The notes beneath the pieces are model-generated. The model ran no database searches and was not told the origin of the DNA. It saw nothing but the letters and a program-made list of their open reading frames with translations. Positions 26,850 to 35,002 of a stretch of DNA of 64,000 bases are shown piece after piece. The position numbers were made by a program, and so were the translations under genes. The stretch covers positions 124,001 to 188,000 of the forward strand of contig JAHHHM010000008.1 in NCBI GenBank assembly GCA_019359355.1. Direction: 5' to 3'. Numbering within the stretch: position 1 is the stretch's first letter; each line of letters begins with the position of its first letter. The DNA comes from Microcoleus vaginatus WJT46-NPBG5. GTDB taxonomy: Bacteria; Cyanobacteriota; Cyanobacteriia; Cyanobacteriales; Oscillatoriaceae.

Positions 26850-29800
26850 GTTGGTTTTTCACCAGCTCTAGCACGTCATTAACATTAATGTTATGCCCAT
26901 CTAGTTCTGTTTGAATCGCTTTGGCGACTTCCTTAACTTTGAAGCGATTATTGATCCAGCCTTCTTTTTTAGTGTGGCGTACCGCCGTATCGATGCGGAT
27001 CGCTAAAGCTTCATCTTTTCCTAAATTGTCATACAGCGCGCGCTTGGCTGGCGTATCCAGCGAAGCCGGGTATGCCCCGCCTGTTGGCTGCATGACTTGC
27101 TGGGCTAATTCCTTGACTTTGTCTAGATATGCCTGATAGCTAATTGCCTGTTTCCGGCGCTCTTTGATTAGGGCATCCAGCAGTTCCGACATCTGCTCGT
27201 AGTATTTGGGGTTAACCGGCTTCTCATCGATTAGGGTTTTGCGGATATTATTCTCAATTGTTTCCGCCATTGCTTGTTGATCTTTTTTCAAGCCATCGGG
27301 CAGTTGATCCAGCGCGTTCAGCCCTTTTTTGACAATGAGTTCAACTAAGCCCAAATCCTCAAATTCAGACACGACAATGCTTTCATCGGCGCGAATGTAG
27401 CTATCGAGCAGGTGACGCATCGCCGGCTCAAACCGCTTCATATCGAGGTAGTCACCGCTGGCTACTTTTACCTCATCGCGCATCTGGGCGTAGTGGGTGA
27501 CTTCGGCTTTAATCGCGGCAGCTTCTTGGGAGTTATACTCCGCTTCAGTCATTTCATTGGCAAGGTTGGCATAGGCACGCAGTAGGGATGCGGTTGCTTG
27601 ATAAAGGGCAACCCGTTTGGGTTCATTTGAGCCTAAACCGGCACCCTCTGAGCCACAGAAGTAGTGGAGATAGTCTTGAGTGTCACGGGGCGGCTGGACG
27701 GGTTCGCAGAGGGCTTTAACGGCTTCACGGGTTGAGTCTAGACGCTCTCGCGCTTTCTCTAGGCGATCAGTTAATAATCCAGCGACATCGGCAGCATCAT
27801 AACCATCGAGTGCGCCATTGGTGTAGTCATCAATCGCGCCTTCCAAGCGCTGAAATAAATTTTTGTAATCCACGATATAGCCATATTCTTTATCATCGCC
27901 ATCAAGCCGGTTGACGCGACAAATTGCCTGAAATAAGCCATGATCGCGCATTTGTTTATCAATATAGAGATAGGTGGCAGAGGGGGCATCAAAGCCGGTG
28001 AGCAGCTTATCTACCACGATGAGCAGGCGCATTTGTCCGGGTTCATTGATAAAGCGTTGTTTGACTTGTTTCTCAAATTCTTCGACGCGATACATGGCTT
28101 TGTCTTCAGATTCCCCAAAGTAATCCGCTAGCATCTTGCGATAAATCGCGTATTGATTTAATTTTTCTGTAAATCCTTCGCCGCTTTCTTCGCCTTTGAT
28201 GTCGCCGGGAGAGGGTTTGTAGCTGGTAATAATGGCGCACTTGTTTGCTAAATCGGTGCGGCTGAAGAGTTCATAAACTTTACACGCTTGGTAAATGCTG
28301 GCACACACTAACATGGCGTTTCCTCGCCCATCCGCTAAGCGGGGGTCTCTTTCCATATCCAGCATGATGTCTTGAACAATTTTTTCTAGGCGAGACTGGC
28401 TAGAAAGTACATTTTGTAGCGTGCCCCATTTTTGTTTAAGTTGCGTTTTAGCGATGTTTGATAAGCCGCGAGTTTTTGCTTCAAACCATTGGTCAATCTT
28501 TTTTTGTGAGGTGAGGTGTTGGTCGATGTCGCGGGCTTCGTAGCGTAAATCTAACACGACTCCATCGGCAACGGCTTCATCAAATTTGTAGGTATGAATA
28601 TAGCCGCCAAAGATTTCGATGCTTTTTTGTTTGTCTTGTTTTAACAGCGGGGTGCCGGTAAACCCGATAAATGTGGCGGTGGGTAAGATTGTTTTCATCG
28701 CTTTGTGTAACTCACCGGATTGAGTGCGATGGCATTCATCCACGAATACAAAAATGTTGCCTTTCGGGGTAAAATTATTGGGGATTTGGCTTTGCAAATC
28801 TTGGATAAATTCATCCGTAGCTTCGTTTTCATTGTTGCCAAACTTATGCACCAGGGAACAGATTAGCCAGGGTGTGGTTTGATCTAGGGTGGTAATTAAG
28901 TCGGCCCCGCTTTTGGTGCGGTAGATATCTTCATCTACGCCTTTGAAGACTTTTTCGATCTGCTCATCAAGTTCTGTGCGATCTGTGATAATCAGGACTC
29001 GCGCATCGGTGAGGTTTTCCCGAATCCATTTAGCCAGCCACACCATTGTCAGGCTTTTGCCGGAGCCTTGAGTATGCCAGATGATGCCTCCTTCACGGCG
29101 TTGGATGTGCTGCTGGGCGGCATGAATGCCGAAGTATTGGTTATGCCGGCAGGTTTTTTTCGTGCCAGAATCAAACACGATAAAGTCGTGGATGATTTCG
29201 AGAAACCGGCTTTTATTACACAGTAAGCTGAGGTGCCAATCTAGGGAGTTATCGAAACAATTGTCTCCCGCTTCTTTCCATTGCAAATAATATTTTTCAG
29301 AGGTTTCAATCGTGCCGTAGCGCAGTCCTTGGGTGTCGTTGCCGGCCATCACCAATTGCAGGGTGGTGAAGAAAGGGCGGATAAAAATTTTCTTCTGGTT
29401 GTCTAGGTTTTGGCGAATGCCTTCACCAATTGAGACACTAGAGCGTTTGAGTTCCAGAATGCCGAGGGCGATGCCGTTAACGTAGAGAACGATATCAGGG
29501 CGTTTCTTATTTTCGCCTTTGATAGTGACTTCTTCAGCAATGGCAAAATCGTTATTTTCAGGATCTTTCCAGTCGATGAGCCAGATCGTTTGGTTTTGCC
29601 GGCCTGCCCCTTCTTTGACTTTGACACCGTAGCGCAGGAGGCGATAAACGGCTTTATTGGCATCATAAAGGTTTTGCCCTTCTCCCAATGCCGCAGTCTG
29701 ATCCAGTTGGCGCAGGGTATTGTTGATCAGGGTCGGGTTAACGCCTTGATTGCTTAACCATTCGGTGAGAATTTCCGTTTCAATGTTGCGGTTGTTGGTG

Positions 29801-29901
29801 CGCCTTTCCCAGTTGCCCAGGTATCGATATCCCAGTTGCTCTTGAAACAGCTTGATAACGCGATTTTGGGTGATCCGCTCAATCTGTCCAACTGTACTCA
29901 C
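26836..29901 (-). CDS. hsdR: Type I restriction enzyme R subunit (system 1)
   Basis: 1021 residues, the usual HsdR size. The N-terminal PD-(D/E)XK nuclease is seen as D136 in RPDIVLYV and E150-L-K152 in GILELKRS. The SF2 translocase follows: Walker A QGSGKS at 278-283, the DECH box at 388-391 and GFTGTP soon after, with a C-terminal helical domain binding the methylase core. HsdR uses ATP to translocate DNA and cuts at distant sites. It lies 96 nt downstream of xisI and overlaps the peptidase gene, in the order hsdM-hsdS-xisH-xisI-hsdR-peptidase. All key residues are present, so the enzyme is probably functional. Confidence 0.95.
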   Translation of the reverse strand: MSTVGQIERITQNRVIKLFQEQLGYRYLGNWERRTNNRNIETEILTEWLSNQGVNPTLINNTLRQLDQTAALGEGQNLYDANKAVYRLLRYGVKVKEGAGRQNQTIWLIDWKDPENNDFAIAEEVTIKGENKKRPDIVLYVNGIALGILELKRSSVSIGEGIRQNLDNQKKIFIRPFFTTLQLVMAGNDTQGLRYGTIETSEKYYLQWKEAGDNCFDNSLDWHLSLLCNKSRFLEIIHDFIVFDSGTKKTCRHNQYFGIHAAQQHIQRREGGIIWHTQGSGKSLTMVWLAKWIRENLTDARVLIITDRTELDEQIEKVFKGVDEDIYRTKSGADLITTLDQTTPWLICSLVHKFGNNENEATDEFIQDLQSQIPNNFTPKGNIFVFVDECHRTQSGELHKAMKTILPTATFIGFTGTPLLKQDKQKSIEIFGGYIHTYKFDEAVADGVVLDLRYEARDIDQHLTSQKKIDQWFEAKTRGLSNIAKTQLKQKWGTLQNVLSSQSRLEKIVQDIMLDMERDPRLADGRGNAMLVCASIYQACKVYELFSRTDLANKCAIITSYKPSPGDIKGEESGEGFTEKLNQYAIYRKMLADYFGESEDKAMYRVEEFEKQVKQRFINEPGQMRLLIVVDKLLTGFDAPSATYLYIDKQMRDHGLFQAICRVNRLDGDDKEYGYIVDYKNLFQRLEGAIDDYTNGALDGYDAADVAGLLTDRLEKARERLDSTREAVKALCEPVQPPRDTQDYLHYFCGSEGAGLGSNEPKRVALYQATASLLRAYANLANEMTEAEYNSQEAAAIKAEVTHYAQMRDEVKVASGDYLDMKRFEPAMRHLLDSYIRADESIVVSEFEDLGLVELIVKKGLNALDQLPDGLKKDQQAMAETIENNIRKTLIDEKPVNPKYYEQMSELLDALIKERRKQAISYQAYLDKVKELAQQVMQPTGGAYPASLDTPAKRALYDNLGKDEALAIRIDTAVRHTKKEGWINNRFKVKEVAKAIQTELDGHNINVNDVLELVKNQREYQ

Positions 29902-29997
29902 GGTGTCTTTTCCTTATTTTGGTTTTAGACGGCATGGCGTCAAGAAGTCAATGTCTCAGTTATAGCAACGGTGTCCGATTAGGCGGTAGGAAAATTT

Positions 29998-30330
29998 TTA
30001 AGCGACACCATAACCTGTGTAGGGGCGTTTGTAGGCGGGGTGTAGCCCTAAGACAATATCTTCTTTGGGAATTCCCATTTCAACTAATTCTTGACCAACA
30101 TCACTATCGGTCGTGTTTTGCTGCAGCCAGATTTTGCCATCTTTGATGTCGAAGTGGAGAACGGTATGATAGACGCGGCTTAAGCCTTTCCAGCCGACGC
30201 GCATCAGTTGATAGTGGTCACGGACGGTGTCAAAAAAGAGTTCATTCTCAACTTCTTCCTGGGTTTTAGATTGGCTGTGTTCTTCTAATAGTGTTTGGAT
30301 GCAGCGACGGTAGTGGTCTAGTTTATCCAT
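29998..30330 (-). CDS. xisI: XisI-family protein (fdxN-element excision control factor family)
   Basis: 110 residues. The XisI family signature is present: DKLDHYRRCIQTLL at the start, RVYHTVLHFDIKDGKIWLQ in the middle and VLGLHPAYKRPYTGYGVA at the end. In Anabaena, xisH and xisI are needed with the recombinase XisF to excise the fdxN element, but most cyanobacterial xisHI pairs lie far from any such element. The start overlaps the end of xisH by 13 nt, so the pair is coupled. Here it is enclosed in a type I R-M operon, with no recombinase in sight. Confidence 0.93.
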   Translation of the reverse strand: MDKLDHYRRCIQTLLEEHSQSKTQEEVENELFFDTVRDHYQLMRVGWKGLSRVYHTVLHFDIKDGKIWLQQNTTDSDVGQELVEMGIPKEDIVLGLHPAYKRPYTGYGVA

Positions 30331-30734
30331 GTCACAATCTCCTCTGCGATTGGGTTATACACAATTAGTTTGAGTTGATGTCGTTCAATGGCAACCTGGG
30401 CAAACCGGCTCTGAAAAAACGTTTCATAAGTTTCTAGGGGAACCGCTAAGTAAAGTTGGCGATCTGGTTCATTGACTTCTAACATAATTCTATAGTTGAG
30501 GAACTGCCCCAGAGCAGTATGAAAGTCGCTAATGGCTGATGTGCCGATGAAGCTTTTGATCTCAACAGCAATTTTCTCTTCTCCGCGTTCGGCAGCAATT
30601 AACCGTTCGGCAGCTAAATCAATTTTGACCTTGACTTCCTCCCATCCCAGTTCTAAGGGATCGCTGGAGATACGCCACTGGTCTTTTTCTAACCCTCGTT
30701 TGACGGCTTCATGAAATAGGTCTTTTGCACTCAT
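30318..30734 (-). CDS. xisH: XisH-family protein, endonuclease-like fold
   Basis: 138 residues of the XisH family (starts MSAKDLFHEAVKRGLEKDQW, ends with the YNPIAEEIVTW segment). D39 in VKIDLAAERL and E58-I-K60 in AVEIKSF form a PD-(D/E)XK-like nuclease pattern, in line with the restriction-endonuclease-like fold assigned to XisH. It overlaps hsdS by 4 nt upstream and xisI by 13 nt downstream. A toxin-antitoxin-like or DNA-processing role for XisHI within the restriction operon is inference. The conserved catalytic triad suggests that it is not decayed. Confidence 0.93.
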   Translation of the reverse strand: MSAKDLFHEAVKRGLEKDQWRISSDPLELGWEEVKVKIDLAAERLIAAERGEEKIAVEIKSFIGTSAISDFHTALGQFLNYRIMLEVNEPDRQLYLAVPLETYETFFQSRFAQVAIERHQLKLIVYNPIAEEIVTWIN

Positions 30735-31957
30735 ATCAGTCGCGTTTTGCCGGTTAACAACTCTTGCATCATTCCCTGTTTAATGGCTTGGGTTTTGGCA
30801 CGGCGGGTTTCTAAGGCGGTGATTTCTGTATCCATGTCGGAGAGGACTTGGGCGATTGCTTGTTGTTCTTCTAATGAAGGTTTTAAGAAAGGAATGCTTT
30901 TCAAATCTATAAGTGAAATTCCCTTTACCGTGCTTCCACTACCCAAAATTTCAAGATATTCAGAATTATTTTGAAACCAATAATACAGATAAATATTATT
31001 AACGTCTAATTTCGGAAAAATAGCTTTTAAATCTTGGTTTATAGCGACATCTATTTCATAAATAATAGCTTTGCCAAGCGCCATTCTAGTTGATGTAATT
31101 AATGTGCCTTTAGGAATTAGATTAGAAGCACTCTTGGAAAGCCCTTCTTCTGTAATATATTCCTGTGTAGAAAATGGATTAAAAGTTGCAAAATCTTTTA
31201 CTGTTGTCCAAGGAATTTTACCACCCCAAAAATCAGGATTAGAGCGACTAGGTGTTCCACCCCCTACAATTTTATCTACAATATCTCCTAACCGACATTT
31301 ATTCCACTCCATAGCAAACCCCGGCAGACGTTTTTTACCGGCAAGGAGTTGCTGCATAGTGCCGGTTTTGATTCCTCGCTTTTTGGCGATGAGCTTATCC
31401 AGTGCTGCAATTAGGGCGTCTACGTCTGATAGAGTTTGGGCGATTACTTTTTGCTCTTCTATTAATGGTAGTGGGATGATTAATTTTCTAAACATCTCCA
31501 AGTTTAAATGCCCAACAGTAGAGCCTACCTTCTCCCCAATTATACGAAACTGAGTTTTTTTGTCTCTAAGAAGCCACAAAAGAAAATTGGAGTTTAGAAA
31601 TTGATTTGATTGAAGAACAATTATACTCTCATAAATACTAAATTCTATATCAACATCAACAATTGCACATATACCAAGAGAACCTGATTTACTTACAAGT
31701 ACATCTCCTCGTTTTGGGCGACGGTACTTAGTCAATTTTTTATGCTGACGAACAGAAATAGTTCTTGCCTCAGCAAAACTGAGTTTACTGTTGGCAATAT
31801 CACTTGCTCGAATTAGCGGTATTCCCCCACTGTTTACATAATCAACTTTAGCCGTAAGCCCAAGAAATATTTCACTCGTAGCTTTGGTAATAGGAACAAC
31901 ATCCCAATCTTCAGGAATCACCCCAACTTCAGTTCGCTTGTACCCTTCCCTCACCAT
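30731..31957 (-). CDS. hsdS: Type I restriction specificity subunit S (system 1)
   Basis: 408 residues with two target-recognition domains separated by conserved helices. TRD1 runs from about 15 to 150 (VIPEDWDVVPI; GDVLVSKSG). The spacer coiled coil is at about 160-200 (IEEQKVIAQTLSDVDALIAALD). TRD2 covers about 215-350 (WNKCRLGDIVDKIVGGGTPS), followed by the second helix (LEEQQAIAQVLSDMDTEITALE) at about 360-395. HsdS fixes the bipartite DNA target of both modification and cleavage. The start overlaps the hsdM stop by 7 nt. The target sequence is unknown. The gene is intact. Confidence 0.95.
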   Translation of the reverse strand: MVREGYKRTEVGVIPEDWDVVPITKATSEIFLGLTAKVDYVNSGGIPLIRASDIANSKLSFAEARTISVRQHKKLTKYRRPKRGDVLVSKSGSLGICAIVDVDIEFSIYESIIVLQSNQFLNSNFLLWLLRDKKTQFRIIGEKVGSTVGHLNLEMFRKLIIPLPLIEEQKVIAQTLSDVDALIAALDKLIAKKRGIKTGTMQQLLAGKKRLPGFAMEWNKCRLGDIVDKIVGGGTPSRSNPDFWGGKIPWTTVKDFATFNPFSTQEYITEEGLSKSASNLIPKGTLITSTRMALGKAIIYEIDVAINQDLKAIFPKLDVNNIYLYYWFQNNSEYLEILGSGSTVKGISLIDLKSIPFLKPSLEEQQAIAQVLSDMDTEITALETRRAKTQAIKQGMMQELLTGKTRLI

Positions 31958-34449
31958 GACAATCCCATCCGCTTCAAATGCTCATCTACCTTACTCGATA
32001 ACGCTTCAACCTCATCCATCAACTGCGGCAACGGTTCCGCATAGCGTTCCTCTAAATCCTTAACCCGATTCGCCAACTGCTGCGTTACCCGCTCAATCTC
32101 TGCCGAAATTGCCGCTTTTAAAGTCGCCTGCCACTTATCATCTACCACCAAGATTTTAATCTCATCCTCTGTCAGCTTCCGATAGTGAGCAAACACCGCC
32201 TCATCCAGTGCCGTCTGAGCATCTTTTACCCCATTTTTCATCGTTGCCTCTTGCTCAAATAGCTTTAGGCATTGTTGAAGAATTGATAATTGCTCATCAT
32301 CACTGGATAATTCTGCCTCATTAACAATTAACTCCCCATTTTTAACCATTAATTGTCCTTTTTTTGTATTTAGTTTTTCAATCTCACTGATTAACTTCTT
32401 AAGGCTGTTTTTTGTCACCTTCCCCGCATCCATCTGAGCCTCACTTAACGCTCCTTCTTCCCCGCTATGCTCCTCAATCAGCGCCTCTAAATCCTGAGTA
32501 ATCGCATCCAAATCTGCTTGTAAATCATCAATATGCTGCTGCTTATCCGCAAAATACCGCGCCACTATCAGCGCCGGCGGTATCAAATCCGCTTTATATT
32601 TTTTCTTACCAATCGTTAAATCAGGCGCTTCCTTCAACTTCTCACCCTTTTTCGCCACCAACTCCCGCAACACCTTCCCCGCTTTCCAGCCATCCTGCAC
32701 CAGCACATAGACATCATCCTGCATTGTCTCTGCCCAGTAGTCCATCAACAACTGGTAAATCTCATACCGGCTCAACAAATCCGCCTCAGCAAATCGTGTT
32801 AGCAAATCTTCAGAAAGGTGTGTAATTAATTCCTTGGGTTTATCCCCAATAGCAATCCCCTTCAGCCGTGCATCGTGTTCCTTGCACCAAGCGGTGTAGA
32901 GCATCAGGGAACGCTCAGCAAAGGCGGTAAATTCTGGATGGGTGAGGATCGTTGCCTTCACCTGACTAGCCTCTACCAGACCCTTGCTATAACCTTCCCT
33001 TCCACTGGCTGCAAATAGCGTCTTGCGAAGGTTGGGAAACACCTGCCAGTAGGCATCTAGCGCATCAATATCTGCATTGGGAATACCACCATTAAGGTGA
33101 GCATTCAGATCGTGCAAATCTTCTGGTTCGCTAGAGTCGATATAGCGGGGGATGTTGAGGTTATAGTCGTTCTTTTCAATTTCTTCTAAGCTAACCATGC
33201 GACTGTAACGCAGCAGCTCAATCTGGTGGTTAAAGACATCAACAATTTTATGAATATCCTGACTCCGCAGCCGGTTCTTATTGCCGTCTTTGATAAAGCC
33301 TTTGCTGGCATCCAGCATAAACAAGCCGGTGCGGTTTCGGGCATTCTCCTTGTCAATAACAATAATGCAGGCTGGGATGCCGGTGCCATAAAACAGGTTT
33401 GCCGGTAAGCCAATAATGCCCTTGATATAGCCCTGCCGCACCAAATTCTGCCGGATACGCGCCTCCGCATTGCCCCGAAACAGCACCCCATGCGGCAAAA
33501 TTACCGCTGCCTTGCCGGTGCTTTTCAGAGATTTGAGAATATGCAGCAAAAAGGCATAATCACCGTTTTTATTCGGTGGAATACCATACTCAAACCGTTT
33601 AAACTCATCATCTGCCAGGTTAATCCCATTACTCCAAGACTTGTAGGAGAAGGGCGGGTTCGCTACCGCAAAATCAAACGTTTTCAGACTGCCATCACTA
33701 TTTTTCCAATAGGGAGATGACAGCGTATTGCCTTGCCAGATTTCATGGCTAGCATAACCGTGCATAAACATATTCATCTGTGCCAATGCCCAGGTGGAGT
33801 TATCCATCTCCTGCCCGTAAATCGTCAGCCCACGCGGCGCTTCATCCGCCACCTTCAGCAGTAGCGATCCTGAACCACAGGTGGGGTCATACACCGTTTG
33901 ATCCTGGCGGGTTTCAGCGGTAATGCCAACCACCTTGGCAAGAATCCGCGACACCTCTGCCGGTGTGTAAAACTGCCCCTTGCTTTTACCTGACTCTGTC
34001 GCAAAGTGGCGCATCAGGTATTCATAGGCATCGCCCAATAAGTCATCGCCCTCAGCCCGGTTGGCACTCAGATCCAATCCGTCAAAAATTGCCACCAGGT
34101 TGGAGAGGCGATCCACCATCTCCTTGCCCTTGCCCAACCTGTCTTCATCGTTGAAGTCAGCGACATCGATCACGCCCTTTAAATCGTTTTCTTCCGCCAG
34201 GGCACTGATAATTTTATTGATCTTGTCGCCAATTTCCTTATCACCCTTCAGCGCCACCATATCCTTAAACGAACTACCTGCCGGTACGACAATCATGCCG
34301 TCAGGATCGCCGGCGTATTTGTCGGAAACGTACTTCATGAACAGCAGCGTCAGGACATAATCCTTATACTGGGAAGCATCCATCCCGCCGCGCAGTTCGT
34401 CGCAGCTAGACCACAGTGAGCTATAGAGTTCAGTCTTTTTAACCGCCAT
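31951..34449 (-). CDS. hsdM: Type I N6-adenine methyltransferase subunit M (system 1), long form
   Basis: 832 residues, longer than the usual 500-550. An N-terminal HsdM_N helical domain (SSCDELRGGMDASQYKDYVL) precedes the N6-methylase domain with SAM motif DPTCGSG at 188-194 and catalytic NPPF at 264-267. The extra 300 residues at the C terminus are mostly charged helix and coiled coil (about 640-830). Within them a Q/L-rich stretch (KKGQLMVKNGELIVNEAELS) looks like an in-frame insertion of a small AT-rich repeat. First gene of the operon; hsdS follows with a 7-nt overlap. The promoter region is the 553-nt gap above 34449. Confidence 0.95.
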   Translation of the reverse strand: MAVKKTELYSSLWSSCDELRGGMDASQYKDYVLTLLFMKYVSDKYAGDPDGMIVVPAGSSFKDMVALKGDKEIGDKINKIISALAEENDLKGVIDVADFNDEDRLGKGKEMVDRLSNLVAIFDGLDLSANRAEGDDLLGDAYEYLMRHFATESGKSKGQFYTPAEVSRILAKVVGITAETRQDQTVYDPTCGSGSLLLKVADEAPRGLTIYGQEMDNSTWALAQMNMFMHGYASHEIWQGNTLSSPYWKNSDGSLKTFDFAVANPPFSYKSWSNGINLADDEFKRFEYGIPPNKNGDYAFLLHILKSLKSTGKAAVILPHGVLFRGNAEARIRQNLVRQGYIKGIIGLPANLFYGTGIPACIIVIDKENARNRTGLFMLDASKGFIKDGNKNRLRSQDIHKIVDVFNHQIELLRYSRMVSLEEIEKNDYNLNIPRYIDSSEPEDLHDLNAHLNGGIPNADIDALDAYWQVFPNLRKTLFAASGREGYSKGLVEASQVKATILTHPEFTAFAERSLMLYTAWCKEHDARLKGIAIGDKPKELITHLSEDLLTRFAEADLLSRYEIYQLLMDYWAETMQDDVYVLVQDGWKAGKVLRELVAKKGEKLKEAPDLTIGKKKYKADLIPPALIVARYFADKQQHIDDLQADLDAITQDLEALIEEHSGEEGALSEAQMDAGKVTKNSLKKLISEIEKLNTKKGQLMVKNGELIVNEAELSSDDEQLSILQQCLKLFEQEATMKNGVKDAQTALDEAVFAHYRKLTEDEIKILVVDDKWQATLKAAISAEIERVTQQLANRVKDLEERYAEPLPQLMDEVEALSSKVDEHLKRMGLSW

Positions 34450-35002
34450 TGAGCTTCAACGAATCCAACAATAGAAAACTAAAAATCAAACATTGGAGTC
34501 CAGCATCGGAACTGGGTGATCGGGTGAAATGCCCCGATTTCCTTACTCTAGTATCCAATGACCGACTCTATCTTATTTTGGCCGGCTTGGATTAACAACG
34601 ATTTGCCTTAATCTAGCCGCCCCTATTGGGATCGTGATTTTTTCGGGGGAGATCGCAAAAAATAACACAATTGACCTTAGAGATCACATTGGCTCATTAA
34701 TTTCCTTCTAGCTAGGCAATGTTGGCATTGGGGTTGGGCCGGTTCTCGCCCTATGTCCAACTGCTCTTGAAAATCGAATGATTACAGCCCAAGCATGGCA
34801 TGGCAACCCTGCTTATTCTAGAGCCGGCCGGTGGTGATCACCACCTTGTGACCTTCGAGATAGAAGCGACTGCCGTGGCTAAGGGGGTAGGAGGCTATGA
34901 AGTTGATAGGAAAAAATCTTTTTAAGCTGGCAATTTCCTCAATTAAGAAAAACAAACCGTAAAATATCGTTAAGCACTTTAGGGTTTGATTTTGATATTG
35001 AC
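34450..35002. other. Intergenic region upstream of hsdM (system 1), 553 nt
   Basis: No gene found. A perfect 16-bp palindrome GGTGGTGATCACCACC is at 34830-34845, directly after a GGCCGG run, and could be an operator. The R-M operon promoter must be here or within it, but no clear -35/-10 pair stands out. The OLD-family gene ends at 35003. Confidence 0.5.

Noticed and set aside
29998-30734. fdxN-type excision element around xisHI
   Set aside because: No XisF-type recombinase or interrupted gene is nearby; the pair is fused into an R-M operon instead.
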